Shown here: positions 10,320 through 20,561 of the stretch, piece by piece | How the letters are laid out: the number at the start of each line of letters is the position of its first letter | Numbering within the stretch: the first letter of the stretch is position 1 | Source: Rubrivivax sp. | Lineage (GTDB): Bacteria > Pseudomonadota > Gammaproteobacteria > Burkholderiales > Burkholderiaceae_C | Length of the DNA stretch: 64,000 nt | Assembly (NCBI GenBank): GCA_016707445.1 | Contig: JADJHR010000008.1 | Coordinates: 208,607-272,606 of the forward strand | Direction: 5' to 3' | Made by a program: the position numbers and the translations under genes | The notes under the pieces: model-generated | What the model saw: the letters and a program-made list of their open reading frames with translations, nothing else | Databases searched by the model: none | What the model was told of the DNA's origin: nothing

Positions 10320-10385
10320 AGAGGCGATTCTAGGCCGGCCTCGGCCGTCGGGCGTGCACCGCCTTGCCGCGTTGCACGTCCGGCC

Positions 10386-11618
10386 TCAGTCGCAGCTCAC
10401 CACCTTGAACTCGACACGGCGGTCGAGTGCGTCACGCAAGTCGTCGGTGCCGGTGCCGACGATGGTCTCGTCCCAGCCCTTGCCTTCGGTACGCAGGCGG
10501 TGGCCGCGTGCCAACGCCGGTGCGTCGCGCACCAGGCGGTCACGCATGCTCTGTGCACGGCGCTGCGACAGGATGCGGTTGCCCTGCTCGGTGCCGGTCT
10601 TGCTGGTATGGCCGATGACGTTCAGGCACAGGTCGGTGGCCTGCACGGCACGGGCGATCTGGCGCACCCACATCGCATACGTGGCGGGGTCGCCCATGAA
10701 GTCGGTCGTTCCCGGCAGGTACAGGATCTTCACCGCCAGGTTGCTGGTGGCCAGGCCCAGCGCGGCGATCTTGCCGAAGGCTTCTTCAGCCTCGGCGGTG
10801 CGGCCGAGCTTCATGTTGGCCATGTACAGGCCGTTGAAGGTGCGCAGCTGCTGGCCGTCGTCGCGTGCGGCGGCGGTGGACATCAGCTTGAGCGCATCGT
10901 CCCAACGCTCGGCGTTGTAGGCGTCCTGCGCCTCGGCCAGCAGCGCCGCGGTGGGAATCTGCTCGAGGTACAGCGCATCGGCCGCCTGCCCCACCGGCTT
11001 TTCGGTGGTTTCGATGTAGCCCTTGATCGCGCGGTCACGCACCAGCGACGGGCTTTCGGCATAGAAGCGAGTGGGCGCCTCGTCGAGCTGGCTGTCCTTG
11101 ACCGGCGCGACGCCACGCGCGATGACGAGTCCGCTGCCACGGTCCGACAACGCCACCGTCAGCGTGTAGCTGCCACTGCTGTTGGGTTGCGCGTTGAGCG
11201 TGCCGTTGAACAGCCAGCTCGACTGCCGGGCGCCGACTTCGTCGAAGCGCAAAAGCGTTACCTTGGGCAGCACCAAGGCAACGGACGTGGCCAGCACCTG
11301 CTGCGCGCGCTCGGTGGCCTTGGTCTGCTGGCCGGTGCGGCCGTCGAGCAGCGGGTCGATCACCGCGGTACGCCCGGCAGCCGCCTGCGGCCCGAGCTGG
11401 CGCGCGATGTCAAGAAGCACACCGTTGATCGCACCCTGCAGCGTTTCATTGACCAGCGGCGCCGGCGGCGGGGGCGCAGGCGGGGGCGGCGGTGGTGGAG
11501 CCTTGCAGGCGCCCAGGGCAATCGCCGTGGTCAGCGCCAGTAGCAGCAAGCCGCGCCTGGACCTGCGGGTGACGGTCGATGGCCGCTGCTGCGGCTGTGT
11601 CTCGATGCGATCGTTCAC
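10386..11618 (-). CDS. OmpA-family lipoprotein with proline-rich linker
   Basis: A 410-residue envelope protein. A GTG start at 11618 has AGGGGG 6 nt upstream; an in-frame ATG at 11669 lacks a comparable site. A positively charged start leads into a hydrophobic segment and the lipobox LGAC, then a run of Ala/Pro (KAPPPPPPPAPPPPAP), a middle region with a TPR-like helical segment (QDAYNAERWDDALKLMS), and a C-terminal OmpA peptidoglycan-binding domain (LNVIGHTSKTGTEQGNRILS, ending in RRVEFKVVSCD). It is probably a lipoprotein tethering outer membrane to cell wall. The gene lies upstream of metH on the same strand, with about 65 bp separating it from the riboswitch. Specific role unknown. Confidence 0.85.
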   Translation of the reverse strand: MNDRIETQPQQRPSTVTRRSRRGLLLLALTTAIALGACKAPPPPPPPAPPPPAPLVNETLQGAINGVLLDIARQLGPQAAAGRTAVIDPLLDGRTGQQTKATERAQQVLATSVALVLPKVTLLRFDEVGARQSSWLFNGTLNAQPNSSGSYTLTVALSDRGSGLVIARGVAPVKDSQLDEAPTRFYAESPSLVRDRAIKGYIETTEKPVGQAADALYLEQIPTAALLAEAQDAYNAERWDDALKLMSTAAARDDGQQLRTFNGLYMANMKLGRTAEAEEAFGKIAALGLATSNLAVKILYLPGTTDFMGDPATYAMWVRQIARAVQATDLCLNVIGHTSKTGTEQGNRILSQRRAQSMRDRLVRDAPALARGHRLRTEGKGWDETIVGTGTDDLRDALDRRVEFKVVSCD

Positions 11619-11716
11619 GTGCTGCCCCCTGATGCGCTCAAGATCAAGCTCAAACGCTATTCTGCCCATCGGTCGAGGCCCGGCGCCGGGTCACGGTCGA
11701 CGCCGTGACGTAGCGT

Positions 11717-12817
11717 TCAATCCGGTGGCACGGGATGATCGCCGTGCGAGCCAATCACACTGGCCGACCGCGCCGCGGCCCAGGCGGAAATGGCCTGCGC
11801 CGCGGCCTGCCGCTGCCCGGCCGGCAGGAACGACGCGGCCGCGGCCTGCAGCTGCATCTGCACCAGGTCCTCCAGGGTCAGCGGGGTCTGCTGCAGCAGG
11901 TCGTGCGCCTCGCCGGCCAGCGTGATGGAAGACATCAGCGTGTTGTCGGTGTGAAAACTCAAAGACAGGCCAGCGCGCCACAGCGGCGTGATCGGGTGCG
12001 TGGCCAGCGAGGCGGATGCCCCGGTGTGCACGTTGCTGGTCGGGCAGACCTCGAGGTGCAGCCCCATCGCCCTGACCTCGTCGATCAGATGACGTCGCTC
12101 GGGGTCGCGCAAGGCGTCGACCAGGTGCACGCCGTGGCCGATGCGGCGCGCACCCTGGCGGCCGGCCTCGACCACGCGCTCGGCGCTGTCGGCTTCACCA
12201 GCATGCAGCGTGATCGGCAACCCGGCAGCGCGCACCAGGCTCAGCGCGGCCGCGTGCAAGGCCGGTGGAAACCCCCGTTCGGGCCCGGCCAGGTCAAAGC
12301 CGACAACGCCTCGGCCCTGCCAGCGCAGCGCCAGCTGCGCAGCGCGCAGCGTCTGTTCGGGCGGCAACTGGCGCATCGCGCAGACGATCAGCCCGCTGGG
12401 CAGGCCGGACTGCGCCAGGCCGTCCAGCAGCGCGCCCACCACGGTATCGGGCGCCAGGCCATGCGGCTCGAACAGCAGCGGCGCGATGCGGAACTCGGCC
12501 AGCACACAACCCTGGGCGCGGGCGTCCTCGGCCGCTTCGAAGGCCACCCGCTGCAGCGCCGCCGGGCTGGCCATGGCCGCGACGGTGAGCGCAAAGCCCT
12601 TCAGGTATTCGGTCAGGCTGCCGGCATGGGCGCGGTCGCGAAACCATGCGCCCAGTGCCTGCACGCTGTCGACCGGGCAGGCCAGGCCCTGCTGCTGCAG
12701 CAGTTCGAACAAGGTGGCCACCCGCAAGTCGCCGTCCAGGTGCTCATGCAGCAGCACCTTGGGCAGCTGCAGGCCATCCTCAGCAATCGCCGAGGGCCGG
12801 GTTTCGGGCGCGGACAT
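11717..12817 (-). CDS. add: Adenosine deaminase
   Basis: A 366-residue metal-dependent TIM-barrel hydrolase that deaminates adenosine and deoxyadenosine to inosine and deoxyinosine. The zinc and catalytic signatures are in place: HEHLDG (His24, His26), FDLAGPE, HAGE (His205, Glu208), RIGHG (His228), EVCPTSN and HTDN (Asp291). The last reads TDN rather than the TDD of animal enzymes, as in many bacterial members. It is divergent from the nucleoside ABC importer across 131 bp, which ties it to the salvage island: inosine produced here is the substrate of the nucleoside phosphorylase at 18006-18824. Confidence 0.94.
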   Translation of the reverse strand: MSAPETRPSAIAEDGLQLPKVLLHEHLDGDLRVATLFELLQQQGLACPVDSVQALGAWFRDRAHAGSLTEYLKGFALTVAAMASPAALQRVAFEAAEDARAQGCVLAEFRIAPLLFEPHGLAPDTVVGALLDGLAQSGLPSGLIVCAMRQLPPEQTLRAAQLALRWQGRGVVGFDLAGPERGFPPALHAAALSLVRAAGLPITLHAGEADSAERVVEAGRQGARRIGHGVHLVDALRDPERRHLIDEVRAMGLHLEVCPTSNVHTGASASLATHPITPLWRAGLSLSFHTDNTLMSSITLAGEAHDLLQQTPLTLEDLVQMQLQAAAASFLPAGQRQAAAQAISAWAAARSASVIGSHGDHPVPPD

Positions 12818-12885
12818 CGCCGCATCCTAGCGTCGAAGTCAGGCCCGATGCAGGGCTCGCCCCAGGGTCTCGGCGACGCCAGTCT

Positions 12886-12894
12886 TGCTATCCT
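12886..12894 (+). promoter_or_regulatory. Possible extended -10 promoter element for the nucleoside importer operon
   Basis: TGCTATCCT in the add/importer intergenic region resembles an extended -10 element (TGnTATnnT) about 55 bp upstream of the binding-protein ATG. No convincing -35 hexamer is visible, so this is a weak call. Confidence 0.3.
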
Positions 12895-12948
12895 GCCGGG
12901 CCCGCGCCCGCGGCCAGCCCTAACCGAATGCAACGGAGCAGATCCCCC

Positions 12949-13929
12949 ATGAACGTCAAGCCCGCCCTGCTGGCTGCCACCCTGGCCACGGCACTGTCCA
13001 CCCTGAGCGCGGTCGCCCGCGCCGAGCCCGCCGTGATCTACGACATGGGCGGCAAGTTCGACAAGTCCTTCAACCAGGCCGCCTACGACGGTGCCGAGCG
13101 CTGGAAGAAGGAAGCGGGCAAGGCCTATCTCGAGTTCGAGATCTCCAACCCGGCGCAGCGCGAGCAGGCCAAGCGCCGCATGGCCGAACGCGGCGCGACG
13201 CCGATCGTGGGCATCGGCTTCTCGCAGGGCAGCAGCATGGAGAAGGTGGCCAAGGACTTCCCCAAGCTGCAGTTCGCGATCATCGATTCGGTGGTCAAGC
13301 TGCCCAACGTGCAGAGCATCGTCTTCAAGGAGCACGAAGGCAGCTTCCTGGTCGGCATGATGGCCGCGATGGCCAGCAAGACCGGCAAGGTCGGCTTCGT
13401 CGGCGGCATGGACATCCCGCTGATCCGCAAGTTCCAGTGCGGCTACGAGCAGGGTGCGAAGTACGCCAACCCCAAGGTCGAGGTCAGCGCCAACATGACC
13501 GGCACCACGCCCACGGCCTGGAACGACCCGGCGCGTGGCGCCGAACTGGCCAAGGCGCAGTTCGCCAAGGGGGTGGACGTGATCTTCGCCGCCGCCGGCG
13601 GCACCGGTGTGGGCGTGTACCAGGCGGCCAAGGACGCCGGCAAGCTGGCCATCGGTGTCGACAGCAACCAGAACCACCTGCACCCCGGCACCATGCTGAC
13701 CAGCATGGTCAAGCGCGTCGACGTGGCCGTCTACAACGCCTTCAAGGGCACCACGCCGGGCGTCACCAGCCTGGGCCTGAAAGAAGGCGGCGTCGACTAT
13801 GCGCTCGACGACAACAACGCCAAGCTGGTGACGGCCGACATGAAGAAGAAGGTCGATGCGGCCAAGGCCGACATCATCGCCGGCAAGATCACGGTCATCG
13901 ACTACATGGCCAAGAACGAATGCAAGTGA
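12949..13929 (+). CDS. BMP-family nucleoside-binding protein of an ABC importer
   Basis: A 326-residue periplasmic binding protein. A Sec signal peptide (about 24 residues, ending VARA) precedes EPAVIYDMGGKFDKSFNQAA, the DxGxxDxSFNQ signature of the basic membrane protein (BmpA/PnrA) family that binds purine and pyrimidine nucleosides. The GVYQAAKD and IGVDSNQNHL segments belong to the C-terminal lobe. The ATG at 12949 has GGAG about 10 nt upstream. It is first in a rightward operon followed by ATPase, two permeases and nucleoside-degrading enzymes, which supports nucleosides as cargo. Confidence 0.93.
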   Translation: MNVKPALLAATLATALSTLSAVARAEPAVIYDMGGKFDKSFNQAAYDGAERWKKEAGKAYLEFEISNPAQREQAKRRMAERGATPIVGIGFSQGSSMEKVAKDFPKLQFAIIDSVVKLPNVQSIVFKEHEGSFLVGMMAAMASKTGKVGFVGGMDIPLIRKFQCGYEQGAKYANPKVEVSANMTGTTPTAWNDPARGAELAKAQFAKGVDVIFAAAGGTGVGVYQAAKDAGKLAIGVDSNQNHLHPGTMLTSMVKRVDVAVYNAFKGTTPGVTSLGLKEGGVDYALDDNNAKLVTADMKKKVDAAKADIIAGKITVIDYMAKNECK

Positions 13930-13941
13930 GCCGCTGAGCCC

Positions 13942-15492
<1,551 letters not shown>

Positions 15493-15493
15493 G

Positions 15494-16618
15494 ATGTCGC
15501 AACCGGTGGAACTGCCGCGCTGGATCGACCTGGTCGTATTGCCGGCCGTCAACCTGGGCATGGCGATGCTGGTCAGCGCCGTCGTGCTGGTGATCGTCGG
15601 GCAAGATCCCGTGCAGGTGCTGGGCCTGCTGATCAAGGGCGCCTTCGGCAGCCGTGCCGGCTTGAGCTACACGCTGTACTACGCCACCACCTTCGTCTTC
15701 ACCGGGCTGTCGGTGGCGGTGGCCTTTCACGGCGGCCTGTTCAACATCGGCGCCGAAGGCCAGGCGCAGATCGGCGGCCTGGGTGCGGGCCTGGCCGCCC
15801 TGGCGCTGGCCGCTTACTTGCCAGCCTGGCTGATGCTGCCGCTGATGGTGCTGGCGGCGATGGTGTTCGGCATGGCCTGGGCTGCGGTGCCGGCCGCGCT
15901 GCAGGCCTGGCGCGGCAGCCACGTGGTGATCACCACCATCATGTTCAACTTCCTCGCTGCAGCGTTGATGGGCTACCTGCTGGTCAACACGCTGAAGGAG
16001 CCGGGCAACATGGCGCCCGAAAGCCGCGCCTTCGGCGACAGCGCGCGCATGCCGGGTGTGCACGAACTGCTGGCCTGGCTGGGCCTGGACTGGCCGAAGA
16101 CACCGCTGAACCTGAGCGTGCTGCTCGCCGTGCTGGCCGCCGTGGGCGTGTACCTGGCACTGTTCAAGTCGCAGCCGGGATATGCGTTGCGTGCGGTGGG
16201 TTTCTCGCCTGAAGCTGCGCGTTATGCCGGCATCGCACCCAAGGTGCAGATCATGCGGTCGATGATGCTGTCGGGTGCGCTGGCGGGGCTGGTGGCGATC
16301 AACGAGCTGGCTGGTGTGCAGGGCAGGCTGCTGGCCGAGTTCGTCGCCGGCGCCGGCTTTGCCGGCATCGCGGTGTCGCTGATCGGGCGCAACCACCCCA
16401 CCGGCATCGTGCTGGCTTCGCTTCTCTTCGGTGCGCTGTACCAGGGTGGCGCCGAGCTGGCGTTCGAGATCCAGGGCTTCAGCCGCGACATGGTGTTCAC
16501 GCTGCAGGGGCTGATCGTGCTGTTTGCCGGTGCCATGGCGCAGGTGGCGGCGCCGGCGCTGGGCCGCATCTACAAGACCTTCAATCGTCACCCCGCAGTC
16601 GGAGCGGCCCATGGATGA
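15494..16618 (+). CDS. Nucleoside ABC importer permease 1
   Basis: A 374-residue, highly hydrophobic branched-chain-type (BPD_transp_2) permease with about 9-10 membrane segments and the conserved FNIGAEGQAQIG and GFAGIAVSLIGRN motifs of BMP-type nucleoside transporters. The ATG follows the ATPase stop by 1 nt, and the gene overlaps the second permease by 8 nt, consistent with stoichiometric expression of a heterodimeric channel. Confidence 0.93.
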   Translation: MSQPVELPRWIDLVVLPAVNLGMAMLVSAVVLVIVGQDPVQVLGLLIKGAFGSRAGLSYTLYYATTFVFTGLSVAVAFHGGLFNIGAEGQAQIGGLGAGLAALALAAYLPAWLMLPLMVLAAMVFGMAWAAVPAALQAWRGSHVVITTIMFNFLAAALMGYLLVNTLKEPGNMAPESRAFGDSARMPGVHELLAWLGLDWPKTPLNLSVLLAVLAAVGVYLALFKSQPGYALRAVGFSPEAARYAGIAPKVQIMRSMMLSGALAGLVAINELAGVQGRLLAEFVAGAGFAGIAVSLIGRNHPTGIVLASLLFGALYQGGAELAFEIQGFSRDMVFTLQGLIVLFAGAMAQVAAPALGRIYKTFNRHPAVGAAHG

Positions 16619-17588
16619 GGTGGCGCTGGGCAGCCTGATCGCGTCAACGTTGCGCGTGTCGACGCCGCTCATCCTGTGCGCGCTGGCCGGCACCCTGAGC
16701 GAGCGCTCGGGCGTGATCGACCTCGGGCTCGAAGGCAAGATGCTGATGACGGCCTTTGCCGCGGCCAGCGTCGGCGTGGCCAGCAACTCGCTGGTGCTGG
16801 CGCTGGCGGCAGCGCTGCTGGTGGGTGTGGCGCTGTCGATGCTGCACGGCTACGCCTGCGTCAGCCACCGCGGCGACCAGGTCGTGCTGGGCATGGCGAT
16901 CACGATGACCGCGGCCGGCCTGACCGTGGTGCTGGGCATCGCCTGGTTCAATCAGGGCGGACAGACGCCACCGCTGACCGACGCGGTGCGCCTGGGGCCG
17001 TTGTTCCCAGGCCTGGCTGCGGCGGTCAAGGACACTCCCTTCGTCGGCCCCGTGGTCGGCAACGGCCTGCTCGGCCACGACGCCTTCGTCTACGGCGCGC
17101 TGGCGCTGGTGGCGGTGGTGTGGTGGCTGCTGTACCGCACCCGCTTCGGGCTGCGGCTGCGCGCCGCCGGCGAGAACCCGGCCATGGTCGATGCCGCCGG
17201 CGTGTCGGTGCTGAAGATGCGCTACGCGGCGCTGGCGCTCAACGGTGTGCTCAGTGCGCTGGCCGGCAGCTACCTGGTGCTGGCGCTGACGCCCAGCTTC
17301 ATCCCCAACATGACCGCAGGCCGCGGCTACATGGCGCTGGCGGCGATGATCTTCGGCAAGTGGCACCCGCTGGGCGCCCTGGCCGCCTGCTGGCTGTTCG
17401 GGTTTCTGGAGGCTGCGGCGATCCAGCTGCAAGGCGTGGTGCTGCCCGCAGCCCTGGGCGGCGGCCAGGTCCCCGTGCAGGCCATCCAGGCCCTGCCCTA
17501 TTTGATGACGGTGGTGCTGCTGGCCGGATTCATCGGCCGCGCCTACGCGCCCAAGGCGCTGGGCACGCCGTATGTCAAAGAGCGCTGA
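16611..17588 (+). CDS. Nucleoside ABC importer permease 2
   Basis: A 325-residue partner permease. The family signature SGVIDLGLEGKMLMTAF lies after the first helix and TAGRGYMALAAMIFGKWHP near the C-terminal half. The ATG at 16611 overlaps the end of permease 1 (ATGGATGA), so earlier in-frame starts are unnecessary. Cytidine deaminase follows at once. Together with the previous three genes it completes the importer. Confidence 0.93.
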   Translation: MDEVALGSLIASTLRVSTPLILCALAGTLSERSGVIDLGLEGKMLMTAFAAASVGVASNSLVLALAAALLVGVALSMLHGYACVSHRGDQVVLGMAITMTAAGLTVVLGIAWFNQGGQTPPLTDAVRLGPLFPGLAAAVKDTPFVGPVVGNGLLGHDAFVYGALALVAVVWWLLYRTRFGLRLRAAGENPAMVDAAGVSVLKMRYAALALNGVLSALAGSYLVLALTPSFIPNMTAGRGYMALAAMIFGKWHPLGALAACWLFGFLEAAAIQLQGVVLPAALGGGQVPVQAIQALPYLMTVVLLAGFIGRAYAPKALGTPYVKER

Positions 17589-17592
17589 AACG

Positions 17593-18009
17593 ATGGACGA
17601 CACCCTGATCCAGCGCCTGTTCGACGCCGCCCGCGCGGCGCGCGAGCAGGCCCATGCGCCGTATTCGAAGTTCAAGGTCGGCGCCGCGCTGCTCGACGAG
17701 CAGGGCCGCATCCATGTCGGCTGCAACGTCGAGAATGCCGCCTATCCCCAGGGCGCGTGCGCCGAAGGCGGTGCGATCTCGGCGATGGTGCTGGCCGGCG
17801 GGCGCAGCCTGCAGGCGGTGCTGGTGTTGGGCGCCGGCGACGCCTTGTGCACGCCCTGCGGCGGTTGCCGACAGAAGCTGCGCGAGTTCGGCGCCGACAG
17901 CCTGCCCGTGCTGGTTGCCGACGCCAGCGGTTTGCGCGCACGATTCACGCTGGGTGAGCTGTTGCCGGCCAGCTTCGGCCCCGACCATCTGAAAGCCCGC
18001 CCCGCATGA
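17593..18009 (+). CDS. cdd: Cytidine deaminase
   Basis: A 138-residue tetrameric-type cytidine deaminase. The zinc and catalytic motif is complete: CAEGGAI (Cys and proton-shuttle Glu) and CTPCGGCRQKLREF (PCxxC). Substrate contact CNVENAAYP is also present. The ATG at 17593 has AAAGAG about 9 nt upstream; an alternative ATG at 17572 would overlap the permease by 17 nt and lacks a Shine-Dalgarno sequence. It converts cytidine and deoxycytidine to uridine and deoxyuridine, the latter being fed to DeoA downstream. Its stop overlaps the next start (ATGA). Confidence 0.95.
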   Translation: MDDTLIQRLFDAARAAREQAHAPYSKFKVGAALLDEQGRIHVGCNVENAAYPQGACAEGGAISAMVLAGGRSLQAVLVLGAGDALCTPCGGCRQKLREFGADSLPVLVADASGLRARFTLGELLPASFGPDHLKARPA

Positions 18010-18824
18010 GCGCCGAATCCGACATCGCCACCAGCTGCAACCACCTGGCCGAGCGACTGGGCGCGCGCCGGCCCGAGATCGCCATCCTGCTGGGTTCGGG
18101 CTGGGGCGCGGTGGCCGACCAGGTACAGGGCGCGGTCGACATCGCCTACACCGATCTGCCGGCGTTTCCACGGCTGGGCGTGGGCGGCCATGCCGGGCTG
18201 CTGCGCGCGGGCACGCTGGCGGGGCGCCCGGTGCTGGTGCTGGCCGGCCGCAAGCACGCGTATGAAACCGGTGATGCCGACGGCATGAAAGGCGCCATTC
18301 GCACGCTGGCCGCGTTCGGCGTCAAGCTCTTGGTGCAGACCAATGCCGCCGGCAGCGCCGACACGGACATGAAACCCGGTGAGCTGATGCTGATCAGCGA
18401 CCACCTGAATCTGTCGCAGCGCTCGCCGCTGTTCGGCGAGGCCGGCGACAGCCGTTTCGTCGACATGTCAGCCGCTTACGATCCTGCGCTGCGCCAGCAG
18501 GCGCAGGCCGCGGCGGCTGCGCAGGGCATCACGTTGCACGAAGGGGTTTACGCCTGGTTCGTGGGCCCGCAGTTCGAGACCCCGGCCGAGATCCGCATGG
18601 CGCGCACGCTGGGCGCGCAGGCGGTGGGCATGAGCACGGTGCCCGAGACCATCCTGGCGCGCCACGCCGGCATCAAGGTGCTGGGCTTGAGCCTGCTGAC
18701 CAACATGGCCGCCGGCATGGACGCGCAGGCCCTGTCCCATGCCCACACCCTGGCCACCGCCAAGGCCGGCGAGGCGCAGGCGCTGCGCCTGATGCAGGCC
18801 GTGCTGGCAGCCGTTCAGATCTGA
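18006..18824 (+). CDS. Purine-nucleoside phosphorylase (trimeric, PNP/MTAP family)
   Basis: A 272-residue protein with the phosphate-binding GSGWG motif near residue 31, GHAGLLRAG, and the C-terminal base-binding half with ETPAEIRMARTLGAQAVGMS followed by TNMAAGM. This places it in the trimeric nucleoside phosphorylase family acting on inosine and guanosine (PunA/XapA type); methylthioadenosine phosphorylase is less likely in this operon. Start and cdd stop overlap by 4 nt. The product ribose-1-phosphate and free base enter salvage or catabolism. Confidence 0.92.
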   Translation: MSAESDIATSCNHLAERLGARRPEIAILLGSGWGAVADQVQGAVDIAYTDLPAFPRLGVGGHAGLLRAGTLAGRPVLVLAGRKHAYETGDADGMKGAIRTLAAFGVKLLVQTNAAGSADTDMKPGELMLISDHLNLSQRSPLFGEAGDSRFVDMSAAYDPALRQQAQAAAAAQGITLHEGVYAWFVGPQFETPAEIRMARTLGAQAVGMSTVPETILARHAGIKVLGLSLLTNMAAGMDAQALSHAHTLATAKAGEAQALRLMQAVLAAVQI

Positions 18825-18841
18825 AGTCGAGGAGAGTTCGC

Positions 18842-20491
18842 ATGCGTGTTTCATTCATCGTCACGACGCTGGCCGCCAGCCTGCTGGTCGGCTGTGCCAC
18901 CCGCCCCAGCGGCCCGGTCGCCGTCAAGGTGCTGGCCATCAACGACTTCCACGGCAACCTGCTGCCGGCGTCGAGTGGCATCCGCATCAAGGACCCGGCC
19001 GACCCGAGCAAGACCATCTCGGTGAAGGCCGGTGGCGCTGAGCACCTGGCCACCGCGGTGCAACAGCTGCGCGCGAAGAACCCCAACCATATCTTCGTCG
19101 CCGCGGGTGACTTGATCGGCGCGTCACCGTTGCTGTCGGCACTGTTCAACGACGAGCCGACGATCGAATCGATGTCGCTGATGGGGCTGGAGACCTCGGC
19201 CGTCGGCAACCACGAATTCGACAAAGGTGCGGCCGCGCTGCTGCGCATGCAGAACGGCGGCTGCGCGGCCGACGGCTGCAAAGGGCCGCAGCCGTTCAAG
19301 GGCGCGCAGTTCCAGTACCTGGCCGCCAGCACGGTCGACAGCAAGACCGGCAAGACGCTGCTGCCGGCCTACCACGTCAAATCCTTCCAGGGCATCCCGG
19401 TGGCCTTCATCGGCCTGACGCTGAAGGACACACCGACCATCGTGGTGCCAGCCGGTGTGTCCGGGCTGACCTTTCGCGACGAAGCCGAGACCGTCAACGC
19501 GCTGGTGCCTGAGTTGCAGGCCAAGGGCATCAACGCCATCGTGCTGCTGATCCATGAAGGTGGCGTGCCGACCGGTGACTACAACGAATGCCCGGGCATC
19601 AGCGGGCCGATCGTCAACATCGTGAAGAAGCTGGACAAGGCGGTCGACCTGGTGATCAGCGGCCACACCCACCGCGCCTACAACTGCCGCATCGACGGCC
19701 GCCTGGTCACCAGTGGCGACAAGTACGGCACCGTGGTGACCGAGATCGACCTTGTGCTCGACCCGGCCAGCGGCAAGGTGAGCAGCGCGCAGGCCAACAA
19801 CAACATCGTTCGCACCGAAGCCTTTGCCAAGGACCCGCGCCAGACCGAATTGATCGCCGCCTACGAGAAGCTGGCGCGCCCGCTGGCGCAGAGGGTGGTC
19901 GGCCGCATCGGCGCCGCGCTGGGCAACAGCGCCGCGGCCAATGGCGAGTCGCCGATGGGGCAGGTGATCGCCGACGCGCAGCTGGCCGCCACGCGCGACG
20001 CCGGCGCCCAGATCGCGCTGATGAACCCGGGTGGCATCCGCGCTCCGCTGCCGATGCCGGCCGACGGCCTGGTGCGCTACGAGAACCTGTTCTCGGTGCA
20101 ACCCTTCTACAACAACCTGGTGACGATGACGCTGACCGGCACCCAGCTGCGCCAGCTGCTTGAACAGCAATGGGCGGGCCAGCCCAGCGGCGGCAGCCGC
20201 GTGATGCAGGTCAGCAAGGGTTTCAGCTACACCTGGGACGCCAGCAAGCCGCCGGGCCAGCGTGTGCTGGCCGACAGCCTGCGGCTGAACGGCCAGCCGG
20301 TGGCGGGCGATGCCACGCTGCGAATCACCGTCAACAGCTTCATCGCCAGTGGCGGAGACAACTTCACACTGCTGCGGCAGGGCCGCGACAGCCGCACCGG
20401 CATGATGGACGTCGACGCGCTGGAGGCCTTTGTCAAGGCCAACCCGACCGTGGCACCGGGCACGTTGAACCGCATCACGAGACTGAATTGA
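18842..20491 (+). CDS. Surface 5'-nucleotidase / bifunctional metallophosphatase lipoprotein
   Basis: A 549-residue lipoprotein of the UshA/5'-nucleotidase family. The signal ends in LLVGC (Cys18 acylation). The metallophosphatase half carries NDFHGN, GDLIGASPL, GNHEFD and GHTH, and the C-terminal nucleotidase domain (from about 350) carries NPGGIRAPL and the substrate-stacking region with SGGDNFTLL. It probably dephosphorylates extracellular nucleotides at the envelope to yield nucleosides for the importer encoded upstream. The gene lies 17 nt after the phosphorylase, with GAGGAG upstream of the ATG. It is embedded in the salvage operon, an informative placement. Confidence 0.93.
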   Translation: MRVSFIVTTLAASLLVGCATRPSGPVAVKVLAINDFHGNLLPASSGIRIKDPADPSKTISVKAGGAEHLATAVQQLRAKNPNHIFVAAGDLIGASPLLSALFNDEPTIESMSLMGLETSAVGNHEFDKGAAALLRMQNGGCAADGCKGPQPFKGAQFQYLAASTVDSKTGKTLLPAYHVKSFQGIPVAFIGLTLKDTPTIVVPAGVSGLTFRDEAETVNALVPELQAKGINAIVLLIHEGGVPTGDYNECPGISGPIVNIVKKLDKAVDLVISGHTHRAYNCRIDGRLVTSGDKYGTVVTEIDLVLDPASGKVSSAQANNNIVRTEAFAKDPRQTELIAAYEKLARPLAQRVVGRIGAALGNSAAANGESPMGQVIADAQLAATRDAGAQIALMNPGGIRAPLPMPADGLVRYENLFSVQPFYNNLVTMTLTGTQLRQLLEQQWAGQPSGGSRVMQVSKGFSYTWDASKPPGQRVLADSLRLNGQPVAGDATLRITVNSFIASGGDNFTLLRQGRDSRTGMMDVDALEAFVKANPTVAPGTLNRITRLN

Positions 20492-20561
20492 ACGATGCCC
20501 GGCAGGTGAGCTGGCGACGGCGCGACGGCGCATCCACAGGACACGGGCCGACAACCTGGCG

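Noticed and set aside
10210..10385. Cobalamin riboswitch upstream of metH
   Set aside because: The sequence matches the SAH aptamer blocks; no B12-box is visible.
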